This document shows, one piece after another, positions 26,853-35,944 of a stretch of DNA of 64,000 nt. The stretch is taken from assembly GCA_963721065.1 (NCBI GenBank), contig CAVRHO010000009.1:124001-188000 (forward strand), given 5' to 3'. The notes beneath the pieces were generated by a model. That model saw nothing but the letters and a program-made list of their open reading frames with translations. It did no database searches and was not told the origin of the DNA. The stretch's first letter is position 1. Each line of letters starts with the position of its first letter. The translations under genes and the position numbers were made by a program. Source of the stretch: CAWBLP01 sp963721065. Lineage in GTDB: Bacteria > Pseudomonadota > Alphaproteobacteria > Acetobacterales > Acetobacteraceae.

Positions 26853-28048
26853 CAGGCGGCCTCCCGGACGGCGGTGACGATCTTGTTGGCGGCGTCGGCC
26901 AGGTTGTCGGCGGAAATGATCGGCAGGTTCGACCTGGCCATGATCTCCTTGCCCAGATCGACGTTGGTGCCCTCCAGCCGCACCACCAGCGGCACCGAAA
27001 GCTGCACTTCCCGCGCGGCCGAGACCACGCCTTCGGCGATGACGTCGCAGCGCATGATGCCGCCGAAGATGTTCACCAGGATGCCTTCGACGTTCGGATC
27101 GGACAGGATGATCTTGAACGCTGCGGTGACCTTTTCCTTGGTCGCGCCGCCGCCGACATCCAGGAAGTTCGCCGGCGCCATGCCGGACAGCTTGATGATG
27201 TCCATGGTGGCCATCGCCAGGCCGGCGCCGTTCACCATGCAGCCGATATTGCCGTCCAGCGCCACGTAGTTCAGGTCGTACTTGGCGGCTTCCAGCTCCT
27301 TCGGGTCTTCCTCGGACTCGTCACGCAGCTTCTCCAGCTCATCGTGACGGAACAGCGCGTTGTCGTCGAAGCTGATTTTGGCATCCAGCGCCAGCACGTC
27401 GCCCGCACCGGTGACCACCAGCGGATTGATCTCGACGATCGCGCAGTCCAGCGCGGTGAACGCGGCATACATGCTGGCAACGAACCTGCCGAACGCCGCG
27501 GCCTGCCGGCCGCGCAGCCCCAACCCGAATGCCAGCCGCCGCGCGTGGAAGCCGGCGATGCCCGAGGCCGGATCGATCGCCACACGCATGATCCGCTCGG
27601 GTGTCTTCGCCGCGACGTCCTCGATCTCCATGCCGCCTTCGGACGAGGCCACCAGCGTGATGCGCCCGGTGGCCCGGTCGATCAGCACGGACAGGTACAG
27701 TTCGCGGTCGATGTCGCAGCCGGCCTCGACATAGACGCGGCGCACCGTGCGGCCGGCCTCTCCGGTCTGCTTCGTCACCAGGGTGTGGCCGATCATCGCG
27801 TCTGCGGCCGCACGCACGTCGTCCAGCGACCGGCAGATCCGCACGCCGCCCTTGCCGTCCGGATCGTCCGGAAACCGGCCGGCGCCGCGGCCGCCGGCGT
27901 GGATCTGCGCCTTCACCACATAGACCGGACCAGGAAGCTGCTGCGCCGCCTGGACCGCCTCATCCGGGGTCCAGGCGACATGACCGTCGGGAACCGCCAC
28001 GCCGAAGCGCTTCAGCAGTTCCTTGGCCTGGTATTCGTGGATATTCAT
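26852..28048 (-). CDS. sucC: succinyl-CoA synthetase (ADP-forming) beta subunit
   Basis: A 398-residue beta subunit with the N-terminal ATP-grasp domain (MNIHEYQAKELLKRFGVAVP and VVKAQIHAGGRGAGRF) and the C-terminal ligase domain (LDVGGGATKEKVTAAFKII, NIFGGIMRCDVIAEGV). The length and motifs are standard. It begins 7 bp after the mdh stop and overlaps sucD by one base, so mdh, sucC and sucD form one transcript, as in many alphaproteobacteria. Confidence 0.96.
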   Translation of the reverse strand: MNIHEYQAKELLKRFGVAVPDGHVAWTPDEAVQAAQQLPGPVYVVKAQIHAGGRGAGRFPDDPDGKGGVRICRSLDDVRAAADAMIGHTLVTKQTGEAGRTVRRVYVEAGCDIDRELYLSVLIDRATGRITLVASSEGGMEIEDVAAKTPERIMRVAIDPASGIAGFHARRLAFGLGLRGRQAAAFGRFVASMYAAFTALDCAIVEINPLVVTGAGDVLALDAKISFDDNALFRHDELEKLRDESEEDPKELEAAKYDLNYVALDGNIGCMVNGAGLAMATMDIIKLSGMAPANFLDVGGGATKEKVTAAFKIILSDPNVEGILVNIFGGIMRCDVIAEGVVSAAREVQLSVPLVVRLEGTNVDLGKEIMARSNLPIISADNLADAANKIVTAVREAA

Positions 28049-28055
28049 GCGCGAC

Positions 28056-29010
28056 TCAGCCGACGAGCTTCTTGGACGCCTCGATCAGTTCGCGCACGGC
28101 AGCGCAGGACTTGTCGAATGCGGCTTTCTCCTGCTCGTTGAGCTGGATCTCCACCACGCGCTCGATGCCGCCGGCGCCGATCACCACCGGCACGCCGACA
28201 TACATGTCCTTGATGCCGTATTCGCCGTTCAGGTAGGCGGCGCAGGGCAGTACGCGCTTCTTGTCCTTCAGGTAGGCTTCCGCCATGGCGATCGCCGATG
28301 CCGCCGGCGCATAGAAGGCGCTGCCGCGCTCCAGCAGCTTGACGATCTCGCCGCCGCCATTGGCGGTGCGCGTGACGATGGCGTCGATCTTTTCCTGCGT
28401 GGTCCAGCCCATCTTGATCAGGTCGGGCACCGGGATGCCGGCGACGGTGGAGTAGCGGGTCAGCGGCACCATGCTGTCGCCGTGGCCGCCCAGCACGAAG
28501 GCGGTGACGTCTTCCACCGAGACGTTGAATTCATGCGCCAGGAACAGGCGGAAACGGGAGCTGTCCAGCACGCCGGCCATGCCCACCACCTTGTGGGCCG
28601 GCAGGCCGGACTTCTGCTGCATCACCCACACCATCGCATCCAGCGGGTTGGTGATGCAGATGACGAACGCGTCGGGGCAATTGTTCTTGATGCCCTCGGC
28701 CACCTGGGCGATGACGCCGGCGTTCTTGCCGATCAGGTCGTCGCGCGACATGCCGGGGGTGCGGGGAAAGCCGGCGGTGACGATCACCACGTCGGCGCCC
28801 TTGATGGCGCTGTAGTCGGACCCGCCGGTCATCATGGAGTTCGAAGCCTTCGACCGGCCCGGATTGCATAATGTCAAGAGCCTTGCCAGCAGCGACGCCA
28901 CCGAATAGATCGAACATCACAACGTCGCCGAGATCCTTCAGCCCCGAGAGGTGGGCCAGGGTGCCGCCGATATTGCCGGCACCGATGAGGGCGATCTTGT
29001 TGCGGGCCAT
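28056..29010 (-). CDS. mdh: malate dehydrogenase (frame interrupted by one extra base)
   Basis: Malate dehydrogenase oxidises malate to oxaloacetate with NAD+. The N-terminus has the Rossmann motif KIALIGAGNIGGTLAHL. After a frame change the rest follows: DYSAIKGADVVIVTAGFPRT, the substrate arginine in DSSRFRLFLA and the catalytic histidine in LGGHGDSMVPL. The break is in TTCGAACTCC near 28841-28842; dropping one A gives EGFDSMMTGGSDY, the expected continuation, and a 317-residue enzyme of the lactate-dehydrogenase-like MDH type. It is the first gene of the TCA operon. Sequence error is more likely than loss. Confidence 0.92.
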
Positions 29011-29342
29011 GTCTGTGTCCCCTTGCCGAATGCGCCGGGCGGATGTCGCGCTGGCGGTGATGATGTGGGTATTGCCCCGGCCGCTGGCAGCGGCGGGGCG
29101 AAACGCGTTGGGGTGACTAGCGGATTGACCGCCTAGCGGCAAGCTGGTGCGGTGCAACATGACACAGGCGACATCTTCCAGAGATGTTGCGACGACGTCG
29201 CCATGCCGGGTGGCCGCTGCGGGACCTGTCCGGGCCCCCTTCGGCGCCGCGGGCGCCGGGTGTTCGGGCCGGCCAATCAGGGCATACTGCGCAGCGGACG
29301 CGAACGGCGCTTCGCGCAACGCCAACCGACCAGGAGACATCC
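29011..29342. other. 332 bp divergent promoter region, mdh / LLM oxidoreductase
   Basis: The gap separates the divergent mdh operon and the flavin oxidoreductase gene, so both promoters should be here. A short inverted pair, gcaacat (29154-29160) and atgttgc (29184-29190), is present but too short to call an operator. No REP element was seen. Confidence 0.4.
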
Positions 29343-30413
29343 ATGCCCGTCCGCATCATCGGCATGATCGGCGTGACGCCGCCGAGCAGCGCGGCCACCG
29401 TGCACGTCATCCAGGGCGGCCTGTCGGCCTCATATCTTCGGGACTTCTGCCAGGCGCATGAGGCGGCGGGGTTCGACCTGGTGCTGGTGGGGTACGTGTC
29501 GTCCTCGGCCGAGGGTTTCGCGGTTGCCACCTATGCCAGCCAGCACACCAGCCGGCTGGGTTTCCTGATCGCGCACCGGCCCGGACTGGTGGCGCCCACC
29601 CTCGCGGCGCGCAAGATCGCCACGCTCGACCTGCTGTCGGAAGGGCGCCTGGCCATTCACGTCATCGCCGGGCTGAGCGACGCGGAACAGCGCAGCGAAG
29701 GCGACTTCCTGCCCAAGCCGGAACGATACCGCCGCGCCCGCGAATACCTCGACATCATCCGGCGCGTGTGGCGGGAGGACCGGCCGTTCGACTACGAGGG
29801 CCAGTATTACCGTGTGGAAGCGGCGTTCTCCGACATCAAACCTTACCAGAAGCCGCATCCGTTGCTGTTCTTCGGCGGCTCCTCCGAGGAGGCGTACGAA
29901 ATGGGCGCGGAACAGTGCGACGTGTTCGCGATGTACGGCGAACCGCTGGCCGACACACAGCAGCGCATGGACCATTACCGCAGCCTCGCCGCTCGGCATG
30001 GCCGCCCTGCCCGCTTCAACATCTCCTTCCGGCCGATCATCGCGGAGACCGAGGGCAAGGCCTGGGACAAGGCGCGTGCCATCCTGGCGCAGATCGAGGC
30101 AGGGCCGCAGGTCGTGCCGGGTTCCGACAGGTCCAGCCAGCGGCTGCGGGACATTGCCGCCCGTGGCGCGGTGCACGATGAGCGGTTGTGGATGCCGATC
30201 GCCTCGGCGGCCGGTGCGCGCGGCAACACCACCTGCCTGGTCGGCACGCCGGAGCAGGTGGCGGCCGCCATCGCCCGGTATTACGCGCTTGGCATCGACT
30301 CCTTCCTGATCCGCGGCTTCGACCCGCTGAACGATGCGCGGGACTTCGGCCGGGAGCTGATTCCGCGGATCCGGGCCGCAGCGGCGGCGCTCGACGGCCA
30401 GGCGGCTGCGTGA
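29343..30413 (+). CDS. LLM class flavin-dependent oxidoreductase (SsuD-like)
   Basis: A 356-residue bacterial-luciferase-like monooxygenase, TIM-barrel fold, expected to use reduced FMN and oxygen. It resembles alkanesulfonate monooxygenase SsuD: FDLVLVGYVSSSAEGF, the segment LIAHRPGLVAPTLAARKIAT, GRLAIHVIAGLSDAEQRSEG, and HPLLFFGGSSEEAYE. The start has an AGGAGA Shine-Dalgarno. No flavin reductase or sulfonate transporter is adjacent, so the substrate (sulfonate, sulfone or another) is open. Downstream begins a small repeat-bounded islet. Confidence 0.88.
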   Translation: MPVRIIGMIGVTPPSSAATVHVIQGGLSASYLRDFCQAHEAAGFDLVLVGYVSSSAEGFAVATYASQHTSRLGFLIAHRPGLVAPTLAARKIATLDLLSEGRLAIHVIAGLSDAEQRSEGDFLPKPERYRRAREYLDIIRRVWREDRPFDYEGQYYRVEAAFSDIKPYQKPHPLLFFGGSSEEAYEMGAEQCDVFAMYGEPLADTQQRMDHYRSLAARHGRPARFNISFRPIIAETEGKAWDKARAILAQIEAGPQVVPGSDRSSQRLRDIAARGAVHDERLWMPIASAAGARGNTTCLVGTPEQVAAAIARYYALGIDSFLIRGFDPLNDARDFGRELIPRIRAAAAALDGQAAA

Positions 30414-30521
30414 GCGGCACCTGCCCGTGCTTGGATGCAACGCCGGCGTCGTAGCGCCGCGCTACGGACTGCTCCAGATCCCTGGCCACAAGCCTTTTAA
30501 ATCGGTAGAAAAGACATTGTT

Positions 30522-30555
30522 GTGCCGCGTGCGATGAAACTGGGCACTGGGAGGT
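30522..30555. repeat. 34-bp direct repeat, copy 1
   Basis: The sequence beginning gtgccgcgtgcgatgaaact and ending gggcactgggaggt recurs at 31309-31342 with 31 of 34 matches. The two copies bracket the DUF6883-like/DUF4926 pair. Confidence 0.75.
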
Positions 30556-30637
30556 CATCCTACCCGTCGGAAGGTCGGAGGCGTCTTTGACGCCTGTCCG
30601 ATCGGACAGCAAATTGCCTGGTCGCAGACGCCAGGCC

Positions 30638-30784
30638 ATGATGATTGCCGTGGACGCCTGGGGGACGCAGTGGCGGCTGGACGTGGCCCTGACGCGCAAT
30701 CACAAGAGCTCCGTGGCAAGGAGGGTGTGGTTGGTCCGGATCGGCGATGACCTGCCGCGGTTCGTCACATGCTGGGTGGTGTGA
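30638..30784 (+). pseudogene. DUF6883-like C-terminal fragment
   Basis: A 48-residue frame, MMIAVDAWGTQWRLDVALTR then ARRVWLVRIGDDLPRFVTCW, ends in the TGATG overlap with the next gene. The WGTQWRLDVAL and PRFVTCW pattern looks like the C-terminal half of DUF6883 proteins, which often precede DUF4926 genes. The N-terminal half is not found upstream, so this is probably a truncated remnant, or a short gene kept only for translational coupling. The family call is from memory of the pattern and is weak. Confidence 0.35.
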
Positions 30785-31020
30785 TGGAGACGAAAGCCAG
30801 GGCACAAAGCGATGCACCGTCGATGCTGGATGCGGTGGCATTGCTGAGCGATCTTCCGTCGCAGGGCTTGGCCCGTGGCCAGGTAGGAACCGTGGTGGAG
30901 CAACTGGGCGGCGGGGCGTATCTGGTAGAATTCAGTGACGACCAGGGACGTGCGTACGCCATCGCGCCGTGTCAGGGCGCAGATTTGCTGATTTTGCATT
31001 ATGTCCGTGAGGCCGCCTGA
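30784..31020 (+). CDS. DUF4926 domain-containing protein
   Basis: A 78-residue small protein with the DUF4926 layout: MLDAVALLSDLPSQGLARGQ, VGTVVEQLGGGAYLVEFSDD and a final LLILHYVREAA. The ATG overlaps the stop of the preceding frame, so it is translationally coupled. DUF4926 proteins are SH3-like small beta-barrels often paired with another small gene in accessory DNA; function is unknown and a toxin-antitoxin-like role is only a guess. It lies inside the islet between 34-bp direct repeats. Confidence 0.75.
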   Translation: METKARAQSDAPSMLDAVALLSDLPSQGLARGQVGTVVEQLGGGAYLVEFSDDQGRAYAIAPCQGADLLILHYVREAA

Positions 31021-31275
31021 CGCCGAACGAAGAGTGCCGGGCACTCAAGCCAGAACTCCCACCGCAATGCCCTCACGCACGCCTGCGCTTGATTGGCGCC
31101 TCGCATGCCGGAATCGCCGAGCTGCTCCACTACTGGGGTGAGCGGTTCGGGCGGAAGCCGGGAGGGGCGGGATCAAGGACATAGCCGCGTCTGACGCACG
31201 CGTCGGTGAAAACGTCTCCGGGAGGGGCCCGACCGATAGGTGCAGCGCCCGCAGGTCGGTTCGTGCCCAAGCCAT

Positions 31276-31315
31276 AGGCACTGGTTAAACGACGCGTTAA
31301 GGAATGGCGTGCCGG
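31276..31315. repeat. about 40-bp imperfect direct repeat matching the tRNA-Glu 3' flank
   Basis: The stretch from aggcactggttaaac to ttaaggaatggcgtgcc aligns with 32320-32357 (aggcattggtaaac to ttaaggaatggcgtccc), with one gap and a few mismatches. The second copy includes the first bases of the tRNA-Glu 3' end, the usual target of site-specific integration. The two copies bracket the MNT-HEPN pair. Confidence 0.65.
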
Positions 31316-31342
31316 GTGCGATGAAGGTGGGCACTGGGAGGT
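31309..31342. repeat. 34-bp direct repeat, copy 2
   Basis: Second copy of the repeat at 30522-30555, overlapping the end of the repeat at 31276-31315. See those entries for the arrangement. Confidence 0.75.
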
Positions 31343-31383
31343 AGTGCTGCAGCGATGAACGGATTACCGGTCGGCGGTGGTGC

Positions 31384-31830
31384 TTACTGGGTAGGGCCGT
31401 CGTCGCCCGCTCCCGGGTCCGGAGCCAGCGCATGGAGAGCGGCCTGGAGTTCGTCAATCAGCACGAGCGCGGTTTGCAGTTCTGCAAGCGTTGGCTGGGG
31501 TTCGGGGCCGGAATCGTCCGGATAGCGGTACGCGACGGCCCAGTGTGTCCATGCGGCCAAGGGCTCGACCAGCGGGTGCACTGCCGGAAATTGTCGGACG
31601 ACCATATAGCCGAGGTGCTCGAGATCGTGTGTTCGGCCGAAATCGGTATCGGCGCGCACCAGGAAGCCCTTCAGCAGCTTCTCGGCCGCTTGCTGGCAAT
31701 GATAGGCGGCCCCCTCCCAGGCTGGAGGCGTTGCATCCAGACAGAGCTGAGCGACACGCCGATCGTTCCCGGCAACGCGCAGCCACCCCAGGACTTCCCG
31801 CCAGAGTTCCGCAGGATCAGGATCGCTCAT
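31384..31830 (-). CDS. HEPN domain toxin of an MNT-HEPN toxin-antitoxin pair
   Basis: A 148-residue all-helical HEPN protein. The hallmark AAYHCQQAAEKLLKGFLV helix and the following FGRTHDLEHLGYMV carry an R-x5-H motif (R66, H72) like the RNase motif of HEPN toxins. In known MNT-HEPN systems the HEPN protein is a toxic RNase that the MNT partner inactivates by adding AMP. Its start overlaps the MNT gene by 14 nt on the same strand, the normal order for this pair. It lies in the repeat-bounded islet next to tRNA-Glu. Confidence 0.88.
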   Translation of the reverse strand: MSDPDPAELWREVLGWLRVAGNDRRVAQLCLDATPPAWEGAAYHCQQAAEKLLKGFLVRADTDFGRTHDLEHLGYMVVRQFPAVHPLVEPLAAWTHWAVAYRYPDDSGPEPQPTLAELQTALVLIDELQAALHALAPDPGAGDDGPTQ

Positions 31831-32140
31831 AGACCACGACGCCTTCCCGCGCGGCAGCCCGCGACAACGTGCCCGGAATGCGTGCTTTGCGTTGAAACGT
31901 CGCCTCGCGCACCGGAATCACATCGACCGGGCTGTGGTAGCCATGTCGCGAGGCCGCGCCTGCGCGCAAAGTGACCTTCTCCGCCGGGGTGTCGTCATCG
32001 ACAACGACGAGCAGGTCGATGTCGCTATCGGGCCGTGCGTCGCCACGGGCATGCGACCCGAACAGTATCACGCGGCGTGGGTTGAAATACGCCACGACGG
32101 GGGCGAGCAGGTCAGGTGGGATGCGCGGGGTGGCGGACAT
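31817..32140 (-). CDS. MNT-type nucleotidyltransferase antitoxin
   Basis: A 107-residue minimal nucleotidyltransferase. The GS-x10-D-x-D motif is complete in FGSHARGDARPDSDIDLLVV (G28-S29, D40, D42), so the catalytic core looks intact. In characterised relatives the MNT protein AMPylates its HEPN partner and neutralises it. It is the upstream gene of the pair and overlaps the HEPN gene. C-terminal residues (REATFQRKARIPGTLSRAAA) follow the usual pattern. It lies 207 bp from tRNA-Glu. Confidence 0.9.
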   Translation of the reverse strand: MSATPRIPPDLLAPVVAYFNPRRVILFGSHARGDARPDSDIDLLVVVDDDTPAEKVTLRAGAASRHGYHSPVDVIPVREATFQRKARIPGTLSRAAAREGVVVYERS

Positions 32141-32319
32141 TCGCCCATTATAGCCGAGATCGGCGCCTGGTGCGCTACCGGTGCAGTGCGCATCGCCGTT
32201 CTCCAGGCCAGGGTCGAACGCTCATCCAACGTCTGGCACGGAACTCTGGGCAGGTTTTCCAGAAGGTCTCAATCGACCAAACGATCGCACAGGCACCGGC
32301 GAGGTCTGCTCAATTTGCA

Positions 32320-32357
32320 GGCATTGGTAAACAAGCCATTAAGGAATGGCGTCCCCT
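32320..32357. repeat. direct repeat, copy at the tRNA-Glu 3' end
   Basis: Second copy of the repeat at 31276-31315. Its last 11 bp (32347-32357) are the 3' end of tRNA-Glu, so an attachment-site-like duplication is possible. Confidence 0.6.
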
Positions 32358-32422
32358 ACGGGATTCGAACCCGTGTTACCAACGTGAAAGGCTGGTGTCC
32401 TAGGCCTCTAGACGAAGGGGAC
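32347..32422 (-). tRNA. tRNA-Glu(TTC)
   Basis: The minus strand gives a 76-nt tRNA. The acceptor GTCCCCT pairs with AGGGGAC, followed by discriminator G and an encoded CCA. The anticodon arm CCAGC-CTTTCAC-GTTGG carries anticodon TTC, and the T arm has GGGTTCGAATCCC. Its 3' end borders the accessory islet. Confidence 0.96.
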
Positions 32423-32538
32423 CGTGCCGCCCGGTGACGGGCCGCGGAGGGGTAGCGGAGCGTTCCCCCAGGGTCAAGACATCGCGTCAAGCCGGGGCGT
32501 CAAGCCGTCGCGTCAGGCCGTCGCGTCAAGCCGTCGCT

Positions 32539-34305
32539 TCAAGCGGGGGCCGCGTCGTTGATGATGAAGCTGGGGTTCGTCGCCCCGTTCCATGCCTCGG
32601 CCCGCAGATGCCCGGCCAGGTGCAGCGGCGCACCGCTGCGGTTCAGCAGCGTTTCGGCCAGTGCGCCGTCCCGCGCCCGGAACAGCATCGCCTTCAACCG
32701 CGGCCCGCCGCCTTCGCCCTCGATGAAGCTGCGGATCACCGTGGACTCCCGTCCAACACGGTCGGCGCGCAGCACCCGTGCGCGCTGCAGCACCAGCATC
32801 GGCTCCTCGTTGCCCGCACCGAACGGGGCCAGCCGAGCGAGGTGCTGGGCCAGTTCGGTGGTGGCGCCGGGGACGGCCAGGGTGCCCTCCACCATCAGGT
32901 CCGCCGCCGTTGGCAGTGCCGCCGCCGCGGCCAGGCGGTCGTCCAGGAAGCGGTGGAACTCCTCCAGCCGCCCTACCTCCAGCGAGAAGCCCGCCGCCAT
33001 CGGATGCCCGCCGCCGGTCATCAGCAGGCCCGCCTGGCGTGCCGCGATCACCGCCGCCCCCAGGTCCACCCCCGCCACCGAGCGCCCGGACCCTTTCGCC
33101 ACCCCGCCGGCCGATCCCGCGACGCAGGCGGGCCGGTTGAACCGCTCCTTGATGCGCCCGGCGACGATGCCCACCACGCCCGGGTGCCAGTCCGGGCCAC
33201 TGACCAGCACGGCGGCGTGGCCGCGCGCGACCTGCGCTTCCGCCGCTTCCAGGGCGGCGCTCAGCATCCCGGCCTCGACCTCCTGCCGTTGGCGGTTCAC
33301 CTCGTCCAGGCGGTTGGCCAGGGCCATCGCCTCCGACGGGTCCTGCGACAGCAGCAGGCGCAGGCCCAGGTCGGCCTCGCTGATCCGTCCCGCGGCGTTG
33401 ATCCGCGGCCCCAGGCCGAAGCCGCAGGTGAAGGCGCTGGGCTTGTCGCGGGTCTGCGCCACGTCCAGCAGCGCGGCGATGCCCGGGCGGGCGCGGCGCG
33501 CCATCACCTTCAGCCCCTGGCAGACCAGCGCGCGGTTCACCCCGGTCAGCGGCATCACGTCGCACACCGTTGCCAGTGCAACCAAGTCCAGCAGGCCCAT
33601 CAGGTCGGGTTCGCTGCGCCCGGCGAAGTGCCCGGCCCGGCGCAGCGTGCGCACCGTGGCCACCGCGGTCATGAACGCCACCGCGGCGGCGCACAGGAAG
33701 CTCAGGCCAGAGGTGTCGTCCAGCCGGTTGGGATTGACCGTGGCCAGCACCGCCGGCGGCGGGCCTTCCGCCTTGTGGTGGTCCAGCACCACCACATCCG
33801 CAACGCCCTCCACCGCCGCCAGGGCCGCGCCGGCCGCGGTGCCGCAATCGACGCAGACGATCAGGCTGCAGCCGCGTTGCGCCAGCATGCGCAGCGCGGT
33901 CGGGTTGGGACCGTAGCCCTCGGCCATGCGGTCGGGCACGTGGGTATGCACCGTGCAGCCCAGGTCACGCAGCAGGGTCGCCATCAGCGCCGAACTGCAC
34001 GCGCCATCCACGTCGTAGTCGCCGAACACCGCCACGGTCTCGCCGCGGCGCACCGCATCGGCCAGCCGCTCCGCCGCCGCATCCATGTCCGCCATCAGCG
34101 ACGGATCCGGCAGCAGCACGCGCAGCGTCGGTTCCAGGAAGTGGCAGGCGGTGTCGATGTCGATCCCGCGGGCGGCAAGCAGCCGACCGACGATTTCCGG
34201 CACGCCGACACGCTGCGCAATGCCAAGGCCGACCCGGTCCTCGCCATTGCGCCAGATCCAGCGCCGGCCGCTCAGGCTGCGGCTGACGCCCAGGACGGGT
34301 TCCAT
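32539..34305 (-). CDS. recJ: single-stranded-DNA-specific exonuclease RecJ
   Basis: RecJ is a 5'-3' single-strand exonuclease of recombination, mismatch and base-excision repair. The 588-residue product has the DHH-family motifs in order: FGDYDVDGACSSAL, VCVDCGTAA, VVVLDHHKAEG, and DHHA1-domain motifs ending in MTGGGHPMAAGFSLEVGRLE, then an OB-fold C-terminus. The length is typical. It starts 9 bp after glpX, so the two are one operon, an arrangement common in alphaproteobacteria. Confidence 0.95.
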   Translation of the reverse strand: MEPVLGVSRSLSGRRWIWRNGEDRVGLGIAQRVGVPEIVGRLLAARGIDIDTACHFLEPTLRVLLPDPSLMADMDAAAERLADAVRRGETVAVFGDYDVDGACSSALMATLLRDLGCTVHTHVPDRMAEGYGPNPTALRMLAQRGCSLIVCVDCGTAAGAALAAVEGVADVVVLDHHKAEGPPPAVLATVNPNRLDDTSGLSFLCAAAVAFMTAVATVRTLRRAGHFAGRSEPDLMGLLDLVALATVCDVMPLTGVNRALVCQGLKVMARRARPGIAALLDVAQTRDKPSAFTCGFGLGPRINAAGRISEADLGLRLLLSQDPSEAMALANRLDEVNRQRQEVEAGMLSAALEAAEAQVARGHAAVLVSGPDWHPGVVGIVAGRIKERFNRPACVAGSAGGVAKGSGRSVAGVDLGAAVIAARQAGLLMTGGGHPMAAGFSLEVGRLEEFHRFLDDRLAAAAALPTAADLMVEGTLAVPGATTELAQHLARLAPFGAGNEEPMLVLQRARVLRADRVGRESTVIRSFIEGEGGGPRLKAMLFRARDGALAETLLNRSGAPLHLAGHLRAEAWNGATNPSFIINDAAPA

Positions 34306-34314
34306 CGCCCCCGC

Positions 34315-35310
<996 letters not shown>

Positions 35311-35451
35311 GATACGTTCCTCCGGCGGCTGCGATTCCGCCGGAGGATAGCATGATCCATCTGCCCGGGGCAGCACCGGGGCAGGGCACGGCCGGCAGGA
35401 CGGGCCGTCACCGCCCCGGCCGCCATCAACCGCCGCGATCAACCGCCGCGA

Positions 35452-35823
35452 TCAACCAATGTGCGGCATCGCGTCGATGAAGCCCGTTACCGCGAGCAGC
35501 CGCCCGTCCGGCGCCAGCGTGGCGAAATCGGTCCCGCCGAAATACAGCGGCGCCTGTTCGCCGGCACCGGCCGACCAACTGAACCGCACCCGGTCATGAT
35601 GCGCCTCGATTCCGCTGCACAGGCGGAAGCGGTAGCCGGGAAAATGCTGCTGCACGGCTGCGATCATCGCGTCGATCCCGGCATGCCCGGCGCCGTCGCG
35701 ATGGGCATCCAGGTAGCTGCCGTCCTCGGCCCAGGTCTGCGCGATCACCGCTCGGCGGCGGTCGGTGTCGGTTTCGTTCCATGCCGCGATGTAGCCGGCA
35801 ACGGTTTCATTGATGCTGGTCAT
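35452..35823 (-). CDS. SnoaL-like (NTF2-fold) protein
   Basis: A 123-residue protein with an NTF2-like fold: an N-terminal helix (INETVAGYIAAWNETDTDRR), a WAEDGSYLDAHRDGAGHAGI segment, then strands ending GRLLAVTGFIDAMPHIG. Such domains act as small isomerases, hydrolases or binding modules; no specific activity can be read. It is divergent from an XRE-type regulator, with a 9-bp-arm palindrome 17 bp upstream of its start, and is probably the regulator's target. Confidence 0.75.
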   Translation of the reverse strand: MTSINETVAGYIAAWNETDTDRRRAVIAQTWAEDGSYLDAHRDGAGHAGIDAMIAAVQQHFPGYRFRLCSGIEAHHDRVRFSWSAGAGEQAPLYFGGTDFATLAPDGRLLAVTGFIDAMPHIG

Positions 35824-35839
35824 GATACGTCTCCTGTCT

Positions 35840-35860
35840 GGCGGGACACGCTGTCCCGCC
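35840..35860. promoter_or_regulatory. palindromic operator candidate
   Basis: GGCGGGACA-CGC-TGTCCCGCC is a perfect inverted repeat with 9-bp arms and a 3-bp spacer. It sits between the SnoaL-like gene and the divergent XRE regulator, closer to the former. This is a natural place for the regulator to repress its neighbour and itself. A terminator is unlikely given the divergent layout. Confidence 0.6.
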
Positions 35861-35944
35861 CGCAAGAAAACCGTCGCGGCCGGTCCTGCGTCGATTACCT
35901 CGCAGGTCATGGAGCACCCGCGGACCGGGCGCTACGATGCCGCC

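Larger units (their letters stand above)
31021..31383. other. 363 bp islet spacer with direct-repeat junction
   Basis: No gene is credible here. It holds the junction where two direct repeats overlap: the copy of the tRNA-Glu-flank repeat (31276-31315) and the second copy of the 34-bp repeat (31309-31342). The 3' ends of DUF4926 and HEPN face each other across it. Confidence 0.6.

Noticed and set aside
31276..31300. CtrA binding site in the ttaa-rich repeat
   Set aside because: The spacing between TTAA half-sites is 8 rather than 7, and the second copy loses one half-site.
30522..32422. Complete integrative element at tRNA-Glu
   Set aside because: There is no integrase, excisionase or replication gene, and the segment is only 1.8 kb. 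Only a remnant or cassette is supportable.
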